Part shown: positions 19,239 through 32,708 of the stretch, one piece after another
Layout of the letters: each line of letters starts with the position of its first letter
Position numbering within the stretch: position 1 is the stretch's first letter
DNA from: Bhargavaea ginsengi
GTDB lineage: Bacteria > Bacillota > Bacilli > Bacillales_A > Planococcaceae
Reading direction: 5' to 3'
NCBI RefSeq assembly: GCF_900109165.1
Contig: NZ_FNZF01000001.1
Coordinates: forward strand, 239,376 to 303,375
Length of the DNA: 64,000 bases
Translations under genes and position numbers: made by a program
Notes under the pieces: model-generated
The model's input: only the letters and a program-made list of their open reading frames with translations
Databases searched by the model: none
Told to the model about the DNA's origin: nothing

Positions 19239-20445
19239 CCTGCTCACCCCCGAAGATCCGGCGGAGGAGCTTCATCGCGAGTTCTTTCTTTTCAGTTGCG
19301 GGGAATGACACTTCCGTCCCGTCCCTGCCAAACAGTGTCACGACATTGGTGTCGCTGCCGAAGACTCCTGTCGGCGCCGTCACGTCATTGGCTATGATGT
19401 AATCAAGGTTCTTGCGTTCCAGCTTGCCCTTGGCATATTCGGCGACACGGTCGGTCTCCGCCGCAAATCCGATGAGGCATTGTCCCTCTTTTCGTTCACC
19501 GAGGGTTTTCAGAATGTCCGTCGTCCGTTCCATTTCGATGACGGAGTCACCTTCCTGCTTTTTCATCTTGCCGGGATGGACGGTCTTCGGACGGTAGTCG
19601 GCAACCGCTGCAGCCTTGATCACAACATCCGCTGACCCGTATTCCTCAAGGACGGCTTCAAGCATATCAGCCGCACTTTCCACGGCAACCGCGCGGACCC
19701 CGTCCGGTACCCGCAGACCGACCGGACCGGTGACCAGGACGGTCTCCGCCCCGAGTGAGGAAGCGGCTTCAGCCATCGCATAGCCCATTTTCCCACTCGA
19801 GAAGTTCGAGACATAACGCACCGGGTCGATCCGTTCCCTTGTCGGCCCTGCCGTAACGACCACTTTTTTGCCGGCAAGAAGCGACGGAGCCTGCCCTGTT
19901 CCAGCTGAAAAATGCTTTGTCACCAGTTCAGTGATCCGTTCCGGCTCCTCCAGCCGGCCTTTGCCCACGTATCCGCATGCGAGGAACCCCTCCGACGGCT
20001 CGATGAACCGGTACCCGTCACGGTGAAGACGGTCAATGTTCCGGATAACAGCAGGATGCGCGTACATATGGACATTCATTGCGGGGGCGATCCACACGTC
20101 AGTGGTCGCGGCAAGCAATGTTGTCGTCACCATGTCATCAGCAATGCCATTGGCGAGCTTGCCGATTGTGTTCGCGGTCGCCGGGGCGACGATGATGAGG
20201 TCTGCCCAGTCCGCCAGATCGATATGGGCGATGACCGAAGAGTCCTTTTCGTCAAATGTGTCAGTGTAGACATCATTGCGTGACATGGCCTGGAAGGTGA
20301 GCGGCGTCACAAATTCCATGGCCGATTCAGTCATGATCACCTTGACGTTTGCCCCTGCCTGGGAAAGTTTGCTGACAAGAGCCACGGCTTTGTAGACAGC
20401 GATTCCCCCAGTGACACAAAGAAGGATATGTTTATTTTTCAGCAT
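19228..20445 (-). CDS. coaBC: Bifunctional phosphopantothenoylcysteine synthetase/decarboxylase CoaBC
   Basis: Catalyses two steps of coenzyme A synthesis. The N-terminal flavoprotein decarboxylase (about 1-190) has the catalytic His in IAHIDLADWADL, PAMNVHMY and the ACGYVGKGR cysteine loop; the C-terminal synthetase has TAGPTRERIDPVRY, a KMKKQEGD lysine segment and ANDVTAPTGVFGSDTN. 405 residues. ATG at 20445 after GGGAG; upstream open codons were discarded. Confidence 0.96.
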   Translation of the reverse strand: MLKNKHILLCVTGGIAVYKAVALVSKLSQAGANVKVIMTESAMEFVTPLTFQAMSRNDVYTDTFDEKDSSVIAHIDLADWADLIIVAPATANTIGKLANGIADDMVTTTLLAATTDVWIAPAMNVHMYAHPAVIRNIDRLHRDGYRFIEPSEGFLACGYVGKGRLEEPERITELVTKHFSAGTGQAPSLLAGKKVVVTAGPTRERIDPVRYVSNFSSGKMGYAMAEAASSLGAETVLVTGPVGLRVPDGVRAVAVESAADMLEAVLEEYGSADVVIKAAAVADYRPKTVHPGKMKKQEGDSVIEMERTTDILKTLGERKEGQCLIGFAAETDRVAEYAKGKLERKNLDYIIANDVTAPTGVFGSDTNVVTLFGRDGTEVSFPATEKKELAMKLLRRIFGGEQDDR

Positions 20446-20466
20446 CCTTTTACTCCCTTTCGAATG

Positions 20467-20501
20467 AAAACTCCCAGGGAAAAGGATTCTCCGGGAGTTT
20501 T
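20467..20501 (-). terminator. Possible terminator or attenuator between rpoZ and coaBC
   Basis: Stem aaaactccc / gggagtttt with a loop of about 14 nt and only four Ts on the minus strand. Could give partial termination after gmk-rpoZ, lowering coaBC-priA expression. Confidence 0.5.
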
Positions 20502-20514
20502 CATTGTACATATG

Positions 20515-21389
<875 letters not shown>

Positions 21390-21394
21390 TTATT

Positions 21395-21423
21395 CCGCCG
21401 CCCGGCATACCGGCCGGGGGCGG
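21395..21423 (-). other. GC-rich hairpin in the gmk 5' leader
   Basis: Inverted repeat ccgccgcccggc / gccgggggcgg located in the roughly 75-nt leader between the gmk -10 element and its start codon. No T-run follows. May influence leader stability or translation. Confidence 0.5.
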
Positions 21424-21446
21424 AACCGTTTTTGGATGATGACGCA

Positions 21447-21455
21447 ATTATACCA
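21447..21455 (-). promoter_or_regulatory. Extended -10 promoter of gmk-rpoZ
   Basis: Minus-strand TGGTATAAT is a perfect extended -10 (TGnTATAAT); no clear -35 is present. Confidence 0.6.
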
Positions 21456-21510
21456 TATCCCTCCTCATGAATGCTAAAATGGAAACAAACGCAATGAAAG
21501 AGGCAATCAT

Positions 21511-23205
21511 ATGGCTTTTGATGGATTATTCATGATGGCAATGACCAAGGAACTCGGGCAGCTCACAGGCGGCCGGATCTCAAAGATCCAGCAGCCTAAC
21601 GCACAGGAGCTCCTTTTCACAATACGCGCCGGAAGGGCGAACCACCGGCTTCTCATCTCTATCCACCCTTCCTACTCTCGTGTCCACCTGACGGACGAAC
21701 CCGTCGACACACCGTCGCAGCCGCCTTCGTTCTGCATGTTCCTCCGCAAGCATCTGGAAGGCGGCATCATCACCGGCATCCGCCAGTCGGGCGCAGACCG
21801 GATCATGACGATCACTGTGCGCGGCCGGGATGAAATCGGCGATGAAACCCAGCGTGAAATTCATGTTGAAGTGATGGGCAGGCACTCCAATCTCATCCTT
21901 ACCGATCCTGAACGGAACCTGATCCTGGATAGCCTGAAGCACCTGCCTCCCTCGGTGAACAGCTACCGGACGGTGCTCCCGGGACAGCCGTACGTTCCCG
22001 CGCCGCCCCAGGACAAGCTGGATCCGGTTCAAGCAGGGGACGGTGAGATCATGGAGATACTCGCAGAAGCGGACACAGCGGGACCCATCTTTCGCCGGAT
22101 CGGCGGATTCTCTCCGATCCACGCGGAAGAGCTGCTGTTCCGTACAGAAGGCTTGGAAGAAAAGCCGCGACTTGACGCCTATCGGAATTATATAGAAGAT
22201 TTTCGATCGGGCGGCGCCCTGCCGACGCTGTGCGAGGCAGGAGGGAAAGTTTACTTTTCCGCCAATCCCCTCCACCATCTCGGCGGTGAAACCCGGGAGT
22301 TCACTTCCCTCTCCGCCCTTCTCGACAAAGTGTTCCACACCAAGGCCGAGCGGGACCGGGTCAAGCAGCAGGCAGGCGATCTTGAGCGGTGGCTGACGAA
22401 TGAGATCCAGAAGCTAAGAAATAAGCTGATCAAGCTACGCGATGAGCAGAAGCAGGCTGGGAAACTTGACCGCCATCAGCTGTTCGGTGAACTTGTCACA
22501 GCGAACCTTTACCAGATTCAAAAAGGCGACAGTTCCATAGAAGCGGTCAACTACTATGATGAGGACGGCGGGACAGTCACGATACCATTGGACCCAAGAT
22601 TGGCCCCTGCAGAAAACGCCCAGCGTTATTACTCAAAATACAACAAAGCAAAGCACGCGCTTGTGAAAATAGCCGAGCAGCTGGAAAAAACGGAAGAGGA
22701 CATCTTGTATTTCGAGGCCCTCCTCCAGCAGGTAATCCAGGGCTCGGCGGCGGACATCGAGGAGATCCGTGATGAACTCGCAGAACAGGGCTTCATGAAG
22801 GCGCGTCGCCTCAAAAAGAAGAAAAAGGAAACCCGTCCTGTTCCCGATTCATTCGTCTCGAGTGCAGGCGTTCCGATCTCTGTCGGCAAAAACAACAAAC
22901 AAAACGACTACCTGACCTTTAAGCTGGCAAAGCGAAACGAAACATGGCTCCACACCAAGGATATCCCGGGCTCCCATGTTGTTATCCACTCGGATTCGCC
23001 TGACGACGAAACAATCCGTGAAGCCGCCGCCCTCGCGGCCTACTTCAGCAAGGCCCGCGAATCGGCATCTGTCCCGGTCGACTACACGGAAGTGCGGCAT
23101 GTGAAAAAGCCGAACGGCTCAAAGCCCGGCTTTGTCATCTACTTTGAACAAAAAACAGTTTTCGCCGATCCGGACGAGGACCTGGTGAAAACATTGAGAA
23201 AATAA
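21511..23205 (+). CDS. rqcH: Ribosome quality control protein RqcH (NFACT family; also called FbpA/YloA)
   Basis: Binds stalled 50S-peptidyl-tRNA complexes and adds C-terminal alanine tails that target nascent chains for decay. The 564 residues contain NFACT-N (MAFDGLFMMAMTKELG start, ADRIMTITV with the Asp-Arg pair), a helix-hairpin-helix and coiled-coil middle (about 280-430) and the C-terminal NFACT-R domain with WLHTKDIPGSHVVIHS. ATG at 21511 preceded by AAAGAGG. Older literature calls it a fibronectin-binding protein. It is divergent from gmk. Confidence 0.95.
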   Translation: MAFDGLFMMAMTKELGQLTGGRISKIQQPNAQELLFTIRAGRANHRLLISIHPSYSRVHLTDEPVDTPSQPPSFCMFLRKHLEGGIITGIRQSGADRIMTITVRGRDEIGDETQREIHVEVMGRHSNLILTDPERNLILDSLKHLPPSVNSYRTVLPGQPYVPAPPQDKLDPVQAGDGEIMEILAEADTAGPIFRRIGGFSPIHAEELLFRTEGLEEKPRLDAYRNYIEDFRSGGALPTLCEAGGKVYFSANPLHHLGGETREFTSLSALLDKVFHTKAERDRVKQQAGDLERWLTNEIQKLRNKLIKLRDEQKQAGKLDRHQLFGELVTANLYQIQKGDSSIEAVNYYDEDGGTVTIPLDPRLAPAENAQRYYSKYNKAKHALVKIAEQLEKTEEDILYFEALLQQVIQGSAADIEEIRDELAEQGFMKARRLKKKKKETRPVPDSFVSSAGVPISVGKNNKQNDYLTFKLAKRNETWLHTKDIPGSHVVIHSDSPDDETIREAAALAAYFSKARESASVPVDYTEVRHVKKPNGSKPGFVIYFEQKTVFADPDEDLVKTLRK

Positions 23206-23214
23206 TAGCATCCA

Positions 23215-23240
23215 TACCGCCGGCGCATATGCCCGGCGGT
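23215..23240 (+). terminator. Weak terminator-like hairpin after rqcH
   Basis: Stem accgccgg / ccggcggt 10 bp after the rqcH stop, followed only by TTTA. Probably modest termination before cotA. Confidence 0.45.
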
Positions 23241-23385
23241 TTATCCGGTTGGGGACAATTGAACGTTCTTCTGCCCGGTTACGGCAATCCGACCAGAGCG
23301 GCATGCAGTGTCTTTCATAGGATGGAGAGATGCAGGTGCAGAATTTCCTGCCTGCTGACATCACTATGAAAAGGAAGTGACCAAT

Positions 23386-25314
23386 ATGGGCAAACGCGTC
23401 AATCCGTCCGCCCCTTCCACAATTCCTAAGTTCACCGACCCGCTGCCAAAGCCACCTTGTGCCAAACCGGTTTCACATCCGGATTATCCGGAGGGTTCCT
23501 ACTACGAAATCCGGATGAAGGAAGAAAAGCACCGGTATCACAAGTATTTTCCCCGGACCCGCATCTGGGGATACAACGGCATCACCCCGGGACCTACGAT
23601 CGAAGCGAGAAAGGACCGGACGACCTTTGTGAAATTCTTGAACTGCCTGCCTGATGAGCATTTTCTTCCGATAGACCGGACGCTCCATTCCTGCATCGAT
23701 ACGCCGGATGTCCGGACAGTCGTGCACCTTCATGGTGCCAAAGTCGATTGGGAAAGCGATGGACACCCAGAGGCTTGGTATACAAAGGATTATGGAGTTA
23801 CTGGTCCGACGTTCAACAGGCAGGTACATGCATATACCAACCATCAGCCGGGTGCGACCCTCTGGTACCATGACCACGCGATGTCTCTGACCAGGCTGAA
23901 TGTCTATTCGGGCCTTGCGGGTTTCTATCTTCTGCGGGACGCGCTGGAAGACAGGCTGAACCTGCCGTCGGGTGATTATGAGATTCCGCTTATGATTCAG
24001 GACCGCTCATTCAATGAGGATGGATCCCTCTTTTATCCTGATTCCCCGAATCCTCCCGTGGCCGTCCGGCCTTCCATCACACCAGGTGTGCTCGGCAATA
24101 CGATTACTGTCAACGGCAAGGTCTGGCCATACCTGAGTGTAGAACCGCGGAAGTATCGGTTCCGCATCCTCAACGGCTCGAACCGCAGGGCCTATGTTCT
24201 CAGCCTGTCTGATGGAACCCGCTTCAACCAGATCGGGACAGACGGCGGCCTCCTGGAACACCCTGCAGAACTCACTTCCATTGAACTCCTCCCGGCGGAG
24301 CGGACTGACGTCATCATCGATTTTTCCGATCTGGCCGGAAAAACGCTGGTCCTGACAAACAGCGACACGGAATTCACTCCCGATGAACACACGGGAACCG
24401 TCATGCAGTTCCGGGTGGATCTGCCGCTCAACGGCAAGGATGAAAGCCGGATTCCGGAAACCATGTATCCGGATATGGGTCTCCATACCGGTCATGCACA
24501 TATCGAGCGAAATCTTCCGCTGACAGCCACAACCGATCAATATGGCCGGCCGATGCTCATGCTCAATGAGCGGATGTATCATGACCCGGTCAGTGAGAAA
24601 CCGTCACTCGACAGTGTCGAGATATGGAACTTCATCAACGCCACACCGATCCAGCACCCGATTCATGTCCACCTGATCCAATTCAAAATTCTTGAACGCA
24701 GACCATTCGATGCGGATATTTTCCGTGAGACAGGCAAAATCGTATGGACGGGACCGGCCGAAGAACCCCGGGATTACGAGCGTGGCTGGAAAGATGTTGT
24801 GAAGGCGGATGTCGGCAAAGTGACCAAAATTGCAATGCACTTCAAAGACCACGCCGGCAACTATATCTGGCATTGTCATTTCCTTGAACACGAAGACCAC
24901 GACATGATGAGGCCGATCCGGATCATTGAAGACGCCCACCCGGTCCAGCTTCCGCATGCAGATGAGCCGGACAATCCGGAACCGCATCTACAGACGGAAG
25001 AACCGATGCCGGAAGGCAATCCGGTGGAATCCCCTGTAACCGATGAGGAATCACCAGTTACAACGGAGGAGCCTTCCGAAACAGCGGACGTACCGGGCCG
25101 CAAGGAATGCTCGTATGAAGAAATCTGCGAAAAAATGAAAATCGACTGTGCGGTTCCGACGGTGCCGGATAACGGCAGTACCGGGACATCGGATACCGAA
25201 GGCAAACCTGAAGACAAACCCGCAAGTAAACCAGAAGTCCGACGGAAGCCCGCCTCCAAGCGTTGCAACTGCCGCAATTGCCGCAACAGACGAAAGAGAA
25301 AAAAGCGGAACTAA
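23386..25314 (+). CDS. cotA: CotA-like multicopper oxidase (laccase) with long cysteine-containing tail
   Basis: Oxidises phenolic or bilirubin-like substrates with oxygen; B. subtilis CotA is an outer spore-coat laccase making protective pigment. The 642-residue product keeps all copper motifs: HLHG (114-117), WYHDHA (160-165), HPIHVHL (424-430) and HCHFLEHEDHDMM (496-508; likely axial Met507). Residues 1-516 align end to end with CotA. Residues 517-642 are extra: an acidic Pro/Glu/Thr stretch, then Cys575, 581, 588, a low-complexity Lys/Pro part and the end KRCNCRNCRNRRKRKKRN (Cys627, 629, 632). No signal peptide. ATG at 23386 chosen over a GTG at 23377 by AAGGAAG spacing. A spore-coat role is inferred. 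Confidence 0.9.
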   Translation: MGKRVNPSAPSTIPKFTDPLPKPPCAKPVSHPDYPEGSYYEIRMKEEKHRYHKYFPRTRIWGYNGITPGPTIEARKDRTTFVKFLNCLPDEHFLPIDRTLHSCIDTPDVRTVVHLHGAKVDWESDGHPEAWYTKDYGVTGPTFNRQVHAYTNHQPGATLWYHDHAMSLTRLNVYSGLAGFYLLRDALEDRLNLPSGDYEIPLMIQDRSFNEDGSLFYPDSPNPPVAVRPSITPGVLGNTITVNGKVWPYLSVEPRKYRFRILNGSNRRAYVLSLSDGTRFNQIGTDGGLLEHPAELTSIELLPAERTDVIIDFSDLAGKTLVLTNSDTEFTPDEHTGTVMQFRVDLPLNGKDESRIPETMYPDMGLHTGHAHIERNLPLTATTDQYGRPMLMLNERMYHDPVSEKPSLDSVEIWNFINATPIQHPIHVHLIQFKILERRPFDADIFRETGKIVWTGPAEEPRDYERGWKDVVKADVGKVTKIAMHFKDHAGNYIWHCHFLEHEDHDMMRPIRIIEDAHPVQLPHADEPDNPEPHLQTEEPMPEGNPVESPVTDEESPVTTEEPSETADVPGRKECSYEEICEKMKIDCAVPTVPDNGSTGTSDTEGKPEDKPASKPEVRRKPASKRCNCRNCRNRRKRKKRN

Positions 25315-25328
25315 ATATAGAAACAGAA

Positions 25329-25372
25329 AAGCCGATGAAGGAAACATCCAATCATCGGCTTGTTTGTTTTTT
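25329..25372. terminator. Terminator between convergent cotA and pyrE
   Basis: Ten-base-pair stem aagccgatga / tcatcggctt with a plus-strand tgtttgtttttt tail; the minus-strand side reads ttttctgttt, so it may serve pyrE as well. Confidence 0.88.
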
Positions 25373-25383
25373 CGAAACGGCAA

Positions 25384-26013
25384 TCAGAGTTCGCCCTTTT
25401 TCAGTTTGCCATGCCAGTCGAGAAGCCCCGGCAGTGAAGTGGCCGAAATGGCACCCGAGTCGGCTGCCGCCTTTGCAAGAGTATCAAAATCAGTCAGGCT
25501 GTGGTGCGACAGGCCGGCTTCACCGAAATTCTTTTCCGACTTGTCCAGGCCGTATGTAAAGATTGAGGCTACCCCAAGAACTTCTGCACCCGCTTCTTTT
25601 GCCGCAGCGGCTGCGGTCAGGCTGCTTCCCCCTGTGGAGATCAGGTCCTCGATAATCACTGTCCGGCTTCCTTCTCTCAGTTCCCCTTCGATCTGGTTGC
25701 CGCGGCCGTGGCCTTTCGGCTTTGACCGGATATAGATCATCGGCTTGTCCAGCAGCTCGCTGACCCAGGCCGCATGTGGAATACCCGCTGTGGCTGTACC
25801 TGCGATCACTTCCGCTTCCGGATACTCCGTCCTGATGAGTTCGGCCAGCCCCTGCGCAATTCGCTTTCTCACTTCCGGATAAGACATCGTCAGGCGGTTG
25901 TCACAATAGATCGGCGACTTGATGCCTGATGCCCATGTAAATGGATCTTCAGGACTGAAGCGCACGGCCCCGATCGACAGAAGTGCTTCTGCTATTTCTC
26001 GTTTCAGTGTCAT
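25384..26013 (-). CDS. pyrE: Orotate phosphoribosyltransferase
   Basis: Joins orotate and PRPP to give OMP. The 209-residue protein has [10 protein letters not shown], the loop [15 protein letters not shown] and PRPP motif [16 protein letters not shown] at 26013 ([12 protein letters not shown]) selected because GGGAGG is 9 nt upstream; a longer open frame exists but overlaps pyrF. Last gene of the pyr operon. Confidence 0.97.
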   Translation of the reverse strand: MTLKREIAEALLSIGAVRFSPEDPFTWASGIKSPIYCDNRLTMSYPEVRKRIAQGLAELIRTEYPEAEVIAGTATAGIPHAAWVSELLDKPMIYIRSKPKGHGRGNQIEGELREGSRTVIIEDLISTGGSSLTAAAAAKEAGAEVLGVASIFTYGLDKSEKNFGEAGLSHHSLTDFDTLAKAAADSGAISATSLPGLLDWHGKLKKGEL

Positions 26014-26014
26014 G

Positions 26015-28393
<2,379 letters not shown>

Positions 28394-28397
<4 letters not shown>

Positions 28398-31300
28398 GCA
28401 TGGACCTCCCGGGCCGGCATCGCTTCACGCGGAAGCATCGCCTCCGCAGAGAAGGTCATCGATTCAATCACCCGGAGCACGGCTTTTGCCGTATCCATCG
28501 AAGTCATGCATGGTATGCCGTTTTCAACTGATTCGCGACGGATGCGGAACCCGTCCCGCTCCGGCTGTTTGCCTTTGGTGAGCGTATTGATGATGAACTG
28601 GGCTTCGCCGGTCTGGATCACGTCGATCAGCGTCTTGCCCTCTCCGCCGATTTTGCCGACCGTTCTGACCGGCAGTCCCGCTTCCCTGAATGTCTCCGCG
28701 GTTCCCTCGGTTGCCAACAGCTGGTAGCCGATGCCTGCAAACCTGGCCGCAATGGCTGCGGCTTCCGCTTTGTCCTTGTCGGAGACGGTGAAGAGCACGG
28801 TGCCATGATTTCGGATTTCCATCCCGGAGGCGATGAATCCTTTGTAGAGCGCCTTCTCGAATGTGTCGTCCTTGCCCATGACCTCGCCCGTCGACTTCAT
28901 TTCAGGCCCGAGTGTGATATCAACTCTAGCCAGCTTCGCGAAGCTGAACACCGGTACTTTGACGTACACCCCGCTGACCTGGTCAAGCAGCCCGGTCGGA
29001 TAGCCCTGGTCCGTGATCGTCTCTCCGAGGATCGCCTTTGTGGCGATGTTCGCCATCGGGATGCCGGTGATCTTGCTGAGGAATGGAACCGTCCGGCTGG
29101 AGCGCGGATTGACCTCAATGACATACACCTCACCGTCGGCGATGACATACTGGATGTTCATGAGGCCGACGATATTGAGGCCGCGTGCCAGACGCTCCGT
29201 ATAATCAGCCAGCGTCGCGATTTGTTTGTCTGTGAGGCTCTGCGGCGGATAGACTGCAATCGAGTCGCCCGAGTGGACGCCCGCACGCTCGACATGCTCC
29301 ATGATGCCCGGAATAAGCACGTTCTCCCCGTCACAGATGGCATCTACCTCGATCTCCTTGCCCGTCAGGTAACGGTCGATCAGGACCGGATGTTCCGGAC
29401 TAGCCTGGACTGCATTTTCCATGTAATGCAGAAGCTCTGCTTCGTTGTAGACGATCTCCATCGCGCGACCCCCGAGCACATAGGACGGACGGACGAGGAC
29501 CGGATATCCGATGTTGTGTGCAATCTCCGCCGCTTCCGGAGCGGAAACTGCAGTTTTGCCGAGCGGCTGAGGAATCCCGAGCTCCCGAAGGGTCTGCTCG
29601 AACTTGTCCCGGTTTTCTGCACGGTCGAGGTCTTCAAGCGTCGTGCCGAGAATCTTTACGCCGCGTGCTTCAAGGGCATCCGCCAGGTTGATGGCCGTCT
29701 GTCCGCCGAATTGTACGATGACACCTTTAGGCTGCTCGAGATCGATGATTGCCATGACGTCCTCAATCGTAAGCGGTTCAAAGTAGAGCTTGTCGGAAAT
29801 GGAGAAGTCGGTCGAGACCGTTTCCGGGTTGTTGTTGATGATGATCGCCTCGTAGCCGGCTTCCTGGATGGCCCACACCGAGTGTACCGTGGCATAGTCG
29901 AATTCGACGCCCTGCCCGATGCGGATTGGACCGGAGCCAAGGACGATGACGCTTTCCTTGCCGGATTTGAGCGACTCGTTTTCTTCTTCGTAGGTGCCAT
30001 AGAAGTATGGCGTCTCGGACTCGAATTCTCCTGCGCACGTATCGACCATCTTATAGACAGGCACAAGCCCCTGCTCGGTACGCCATTCGTAAACTTCGCG
30101 TTCGTTCGTCCCCCAGAGTGCGGCGATGGTACGGTCTGCGAAGCCCATGCGTTTCGCCTTGCGGGCAATAGAGCGGTCGAACTGATTTTCCTTAAGAGTG
30201 CTTTCATAGGCGACGATCTTTTCCAGCTTGTTCAGGAAGAAGAAGTCGATCTTGCTCCAGTCATGGATCTCTTCGACTGTGACTCCGCGGCGCAGCGCCT
30301 CGCCGATAAAGAATAGCCGTTCATCGCCTGCCCGGCGGATACGCTTCTCGATCCATTCCATGGAGAGGTCTTCCCCATTTTTCAGGTTCAGGTGATAAAG
30401 GCCCGTCTCTAGGGAACGGACGGCTTTCAGGATCGCTTCCTCGAATGTCCTGCCCATCGACATGACTTCCCCTGTCGCCTTCATCTGAGTGCCGAGGTTG
30501 CGCTTCGCGCTCTCGAATTTGTCAAACGGCCAACGCGGGATTTTCGCGACGATGTAGTCAATTGTCGGCTCGAAGCAGGCATAGGTCTGTCCTGTCACCG
30601 GGTTCATCATCTCGTCGAGTGTCAGGCCGACCGCGATTTTCGATGCAAGCTTCGCGATCGGGTAGCCCGTCGCCTTTGATGCGAGCGCGGAAGAGCGGCT
30701 GACTCGAGGGTTGACCTCGATGGCGTAGAAGTTGAAGCTGTCCGGATCAAGTGCCAGCTGGACGTTGCAGCCGCCCTCGATTCCGAGCGCCCGGATGATA
30801 TTCAGGGAAACGTTCCGCAGCATCTGGACTTCGCGGTCGGACAGTGTCTGGACCGGCGCCACGACGATCGAGTCACCGGTGTGGATGCCGACCGGGTCGA
30901 AGTTTTCCATGCTGCAGACAACGATGGCATTGTCCGCCGAGTCACGCATGACTTCGAACTCGATCTCTTTAAAGCCCGCGATCGACTTCTCGAGCAGGCA
31001 CTGTCTGACCGGGCTGTATTTCAGGCCGCTTGCGACAATCTCCTCAAGCTCCTTGTCGTCATGGCAGATGCCTCCGCCAGTTCCGCCGAGCGTGAATGCC
31101 GGTCGCACAATGACCGGATATCCGACCTGTGCGACAAATGCCTTTGCTTCCTCGAGGTTATGGATGATGTCACTTTCCGGAACAGGCACATCAAGTTCGT
31201 TCATAAGAGTACGGAACAGTTCCCGGTCTTCTGCTTTATTGATCGCGTCGAGCTTTGTGCCGAGCACTTCGATGCCGAGTTCATCAAGGATTCCCGAGTT

Positions 31301-31609
31301 ATCGAGCTCGATGGCCATATTGAGGCCTGTCTGGCCGCCGAGTGTCGGCAGGATGGCATCAGGGCGCTCTTTACGGATGATCCGGGAAACGAACTCGAGG
31401 GAGATCGGTTCGATATATACCTTATCCGCGATCTCCGTGTCGGTCATGATCGTTGCCGGATTGGAGTTGACGAGAATGACGCGGTAGCCTTCCTCCTTCA
31501 GGGACAGGCAGGCCTGTGTTCCTGCATAGTCGAATTCCGCGGCCTGGCCGATGACAATCGGTCCGGACCCGATGACGAGGATCGTTTCGATATCTGTGCG
31601 TTTAGGCAT
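28394..31609 (-). CDS. carB: Carbamoyl-phosphate synthase large subunit (pyrimidine-specific)
   Basis: Makes carbamoyl phosphate from bicarbonate, ammonia and two ATP. The 1071-residue protein (B. subtilis PyrAB also 1071) has two homologous ATP-grasp halves starting [15 protein letters not shown] and [15 protein letters not shown], each with IEVNPR, plus a C-terminal allosteric domain. All ATP-grasp motifs looked intact. ATG at 31609 lies inside the end of carA, 9-10 nt after AAAGGAG; an in-frame extension upstream was rejected as carA sequence. Its partner CarA appears unable to supply ammonia from glutamine. Confidence 0.96.
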
Positions 31610-32708
31610 TGGCGATGATCTCCTTTCCGTTGTGGCGCTCCATGAGTGTGATAAACCGGTCGAACAGGTGATTCGCATCTTCCGGTCCCGGTGAAGCTTC
31701 AGGATCAAACTGGACGGAAAATGCTGCATGGGTTTCATGTGCGAGCCCTTCGACCGTTCCGTCATTGAGGGCGACATGCGTGACGGTAAGCCCAGTGCCT
31801 TCAAGCGACTCCCTGTCCACTGCGTATTGGTGGTTCTGGGAAGTGATTTCTGTGCGGCCCGTGCTCAGGTCCTTTACAGGATGGTTCCCGCCGTGATGGC
31901 CGAAGCGCATTTTGAAAGTCTTTGCCCCGCAGCTGATGGCCAGAAGCTCATGACCGAGGTTGATGCCGAAGACCGGCACTTTCCCGAGCACTTCCCGGAT
32001 AAAGCCGGGAGCTTCTTCGATATCTTCCGGGTTTCCCGGCCCGTTTGACAGCAGGATGCCGTCGGGATGCCAGGCGAGTACGTCTTCGGCTGACGTGTCA
32101 TGAGGGACGACGAGAACATCGCACCCGCGGTTGTTCAGTTCACGGAGGATGCCGTGCTTCATGCCATAGTCCACGACTGCCACCCGCTTGCCGCGGCCGG
32201 GGCTCGGGTATGGGCGTTTGGTCGAGACGGCTTCCACGAGGCTCTGCGCCATTTCTGATGCCGCAAGCACCTGCAATGCAGTGTCCACGTCGACATCCGC
32301 TCCCGCTTCGGTGAGCATCCCTTTCATCGTCCCTTTGCTGCGGATGATGCGGGTCAGCTTTCGTGTATCAATTTCAGAGATGCCGGGAATGCTGCGCTTT
32401 TCCATGAAAGACGAAAGCGTTTCGTCGCAGCGGAAGTTCGACGGCTGTTCTTCGATTTCCCGGACGGCGAGCGCCCCGAGATGGAGGTCCACCGATTCCG
32501 AGTCGTCCCTGTTTACTCCGTAGTTGCCGATGAGCGGGTAGGTCATGACCAGGATGACGCCTGTATTTGAAGGATTGGTCAGCGACTCCTGATAGCCGCT
32601 CATGCTGGTCGTGAAAACGACCTCGCCAACCATGCCGCGTTCAGCACCGAACGCCTCTCCTTCGAATACGGTGCCGTCTTCCAGAATCAGATATCTCTTT
32701 TTTGTCAT
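31602..32708 (-). CDS. carA: Carbamoyl-phosphate synthase small subunit with substituted glutaminase triad
   Basis: Normally the glutaminase that feeds ammonia to CarB. The 368-residue product is intact and in the usual operon position: N-terminal domain with [26 protein letters not shown] and [12 protein letters not shown], then a class I glutamine amidotransferase fold. The nucleophile motif, GICLGHQ in the family, reads GINLGHE (Asn250, codon 31959-31961). The HPE motif reads DPE (Asp335, Glu337; codon 31704-31706). So Cys and His of the Cys-His-Glu triad are both missing, along with the Gln after GH. No frameshift is visible. It is likely a structural or allosteric partner in an ammonia-dependent synthase. 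ATG at 32708 after GGAGG. Confidence 0.93.
   Translation of the reverse strand: MTKKRYLILEDGTVFEGEAFGAERGMVGEVVFTTSMSGYQESLTNPSNTGVILVMTYPLIGNYGVNRDDSESVDLHLGALAVREIEEQPSNFRCDETLSSFMEKRSIPGISEIDTRKLTRIIRSKGTMKGMLTEAGADVDVDTALQVLAASEMAQSLVEAVSTKRPYPSPGRGKRVAVVDYGMKHGILRELNNRGCDVLVVPHDTSAEDVLAWHPDGILLSNGPGNPEDIEEAPGFIREVLGKVPVFGINLGHELLAISCGAKTFKMRFGHHGGNHPVKDLSTGRTEITSQNHQYAVDRESLEGTGLTVTHVALNDGTVEGLAHETHAAFSVQFDPEASPGPEDANHLFDRFITLMERHNGKEIIANA

Noticed and set aside
23221-23370. 47-codon ORF between rqcH and cotA
   Set aside because: No ribosome-binding site, starts inside the rqcH hairpin, composition unlike genes.
28805-30316. 503-codon open frame on the plus strand
   Set aside because: Lies wholly inside carB on the opposite strand; long open shadows are common in GC-rich genes, and the translation shows no recognisable domain.
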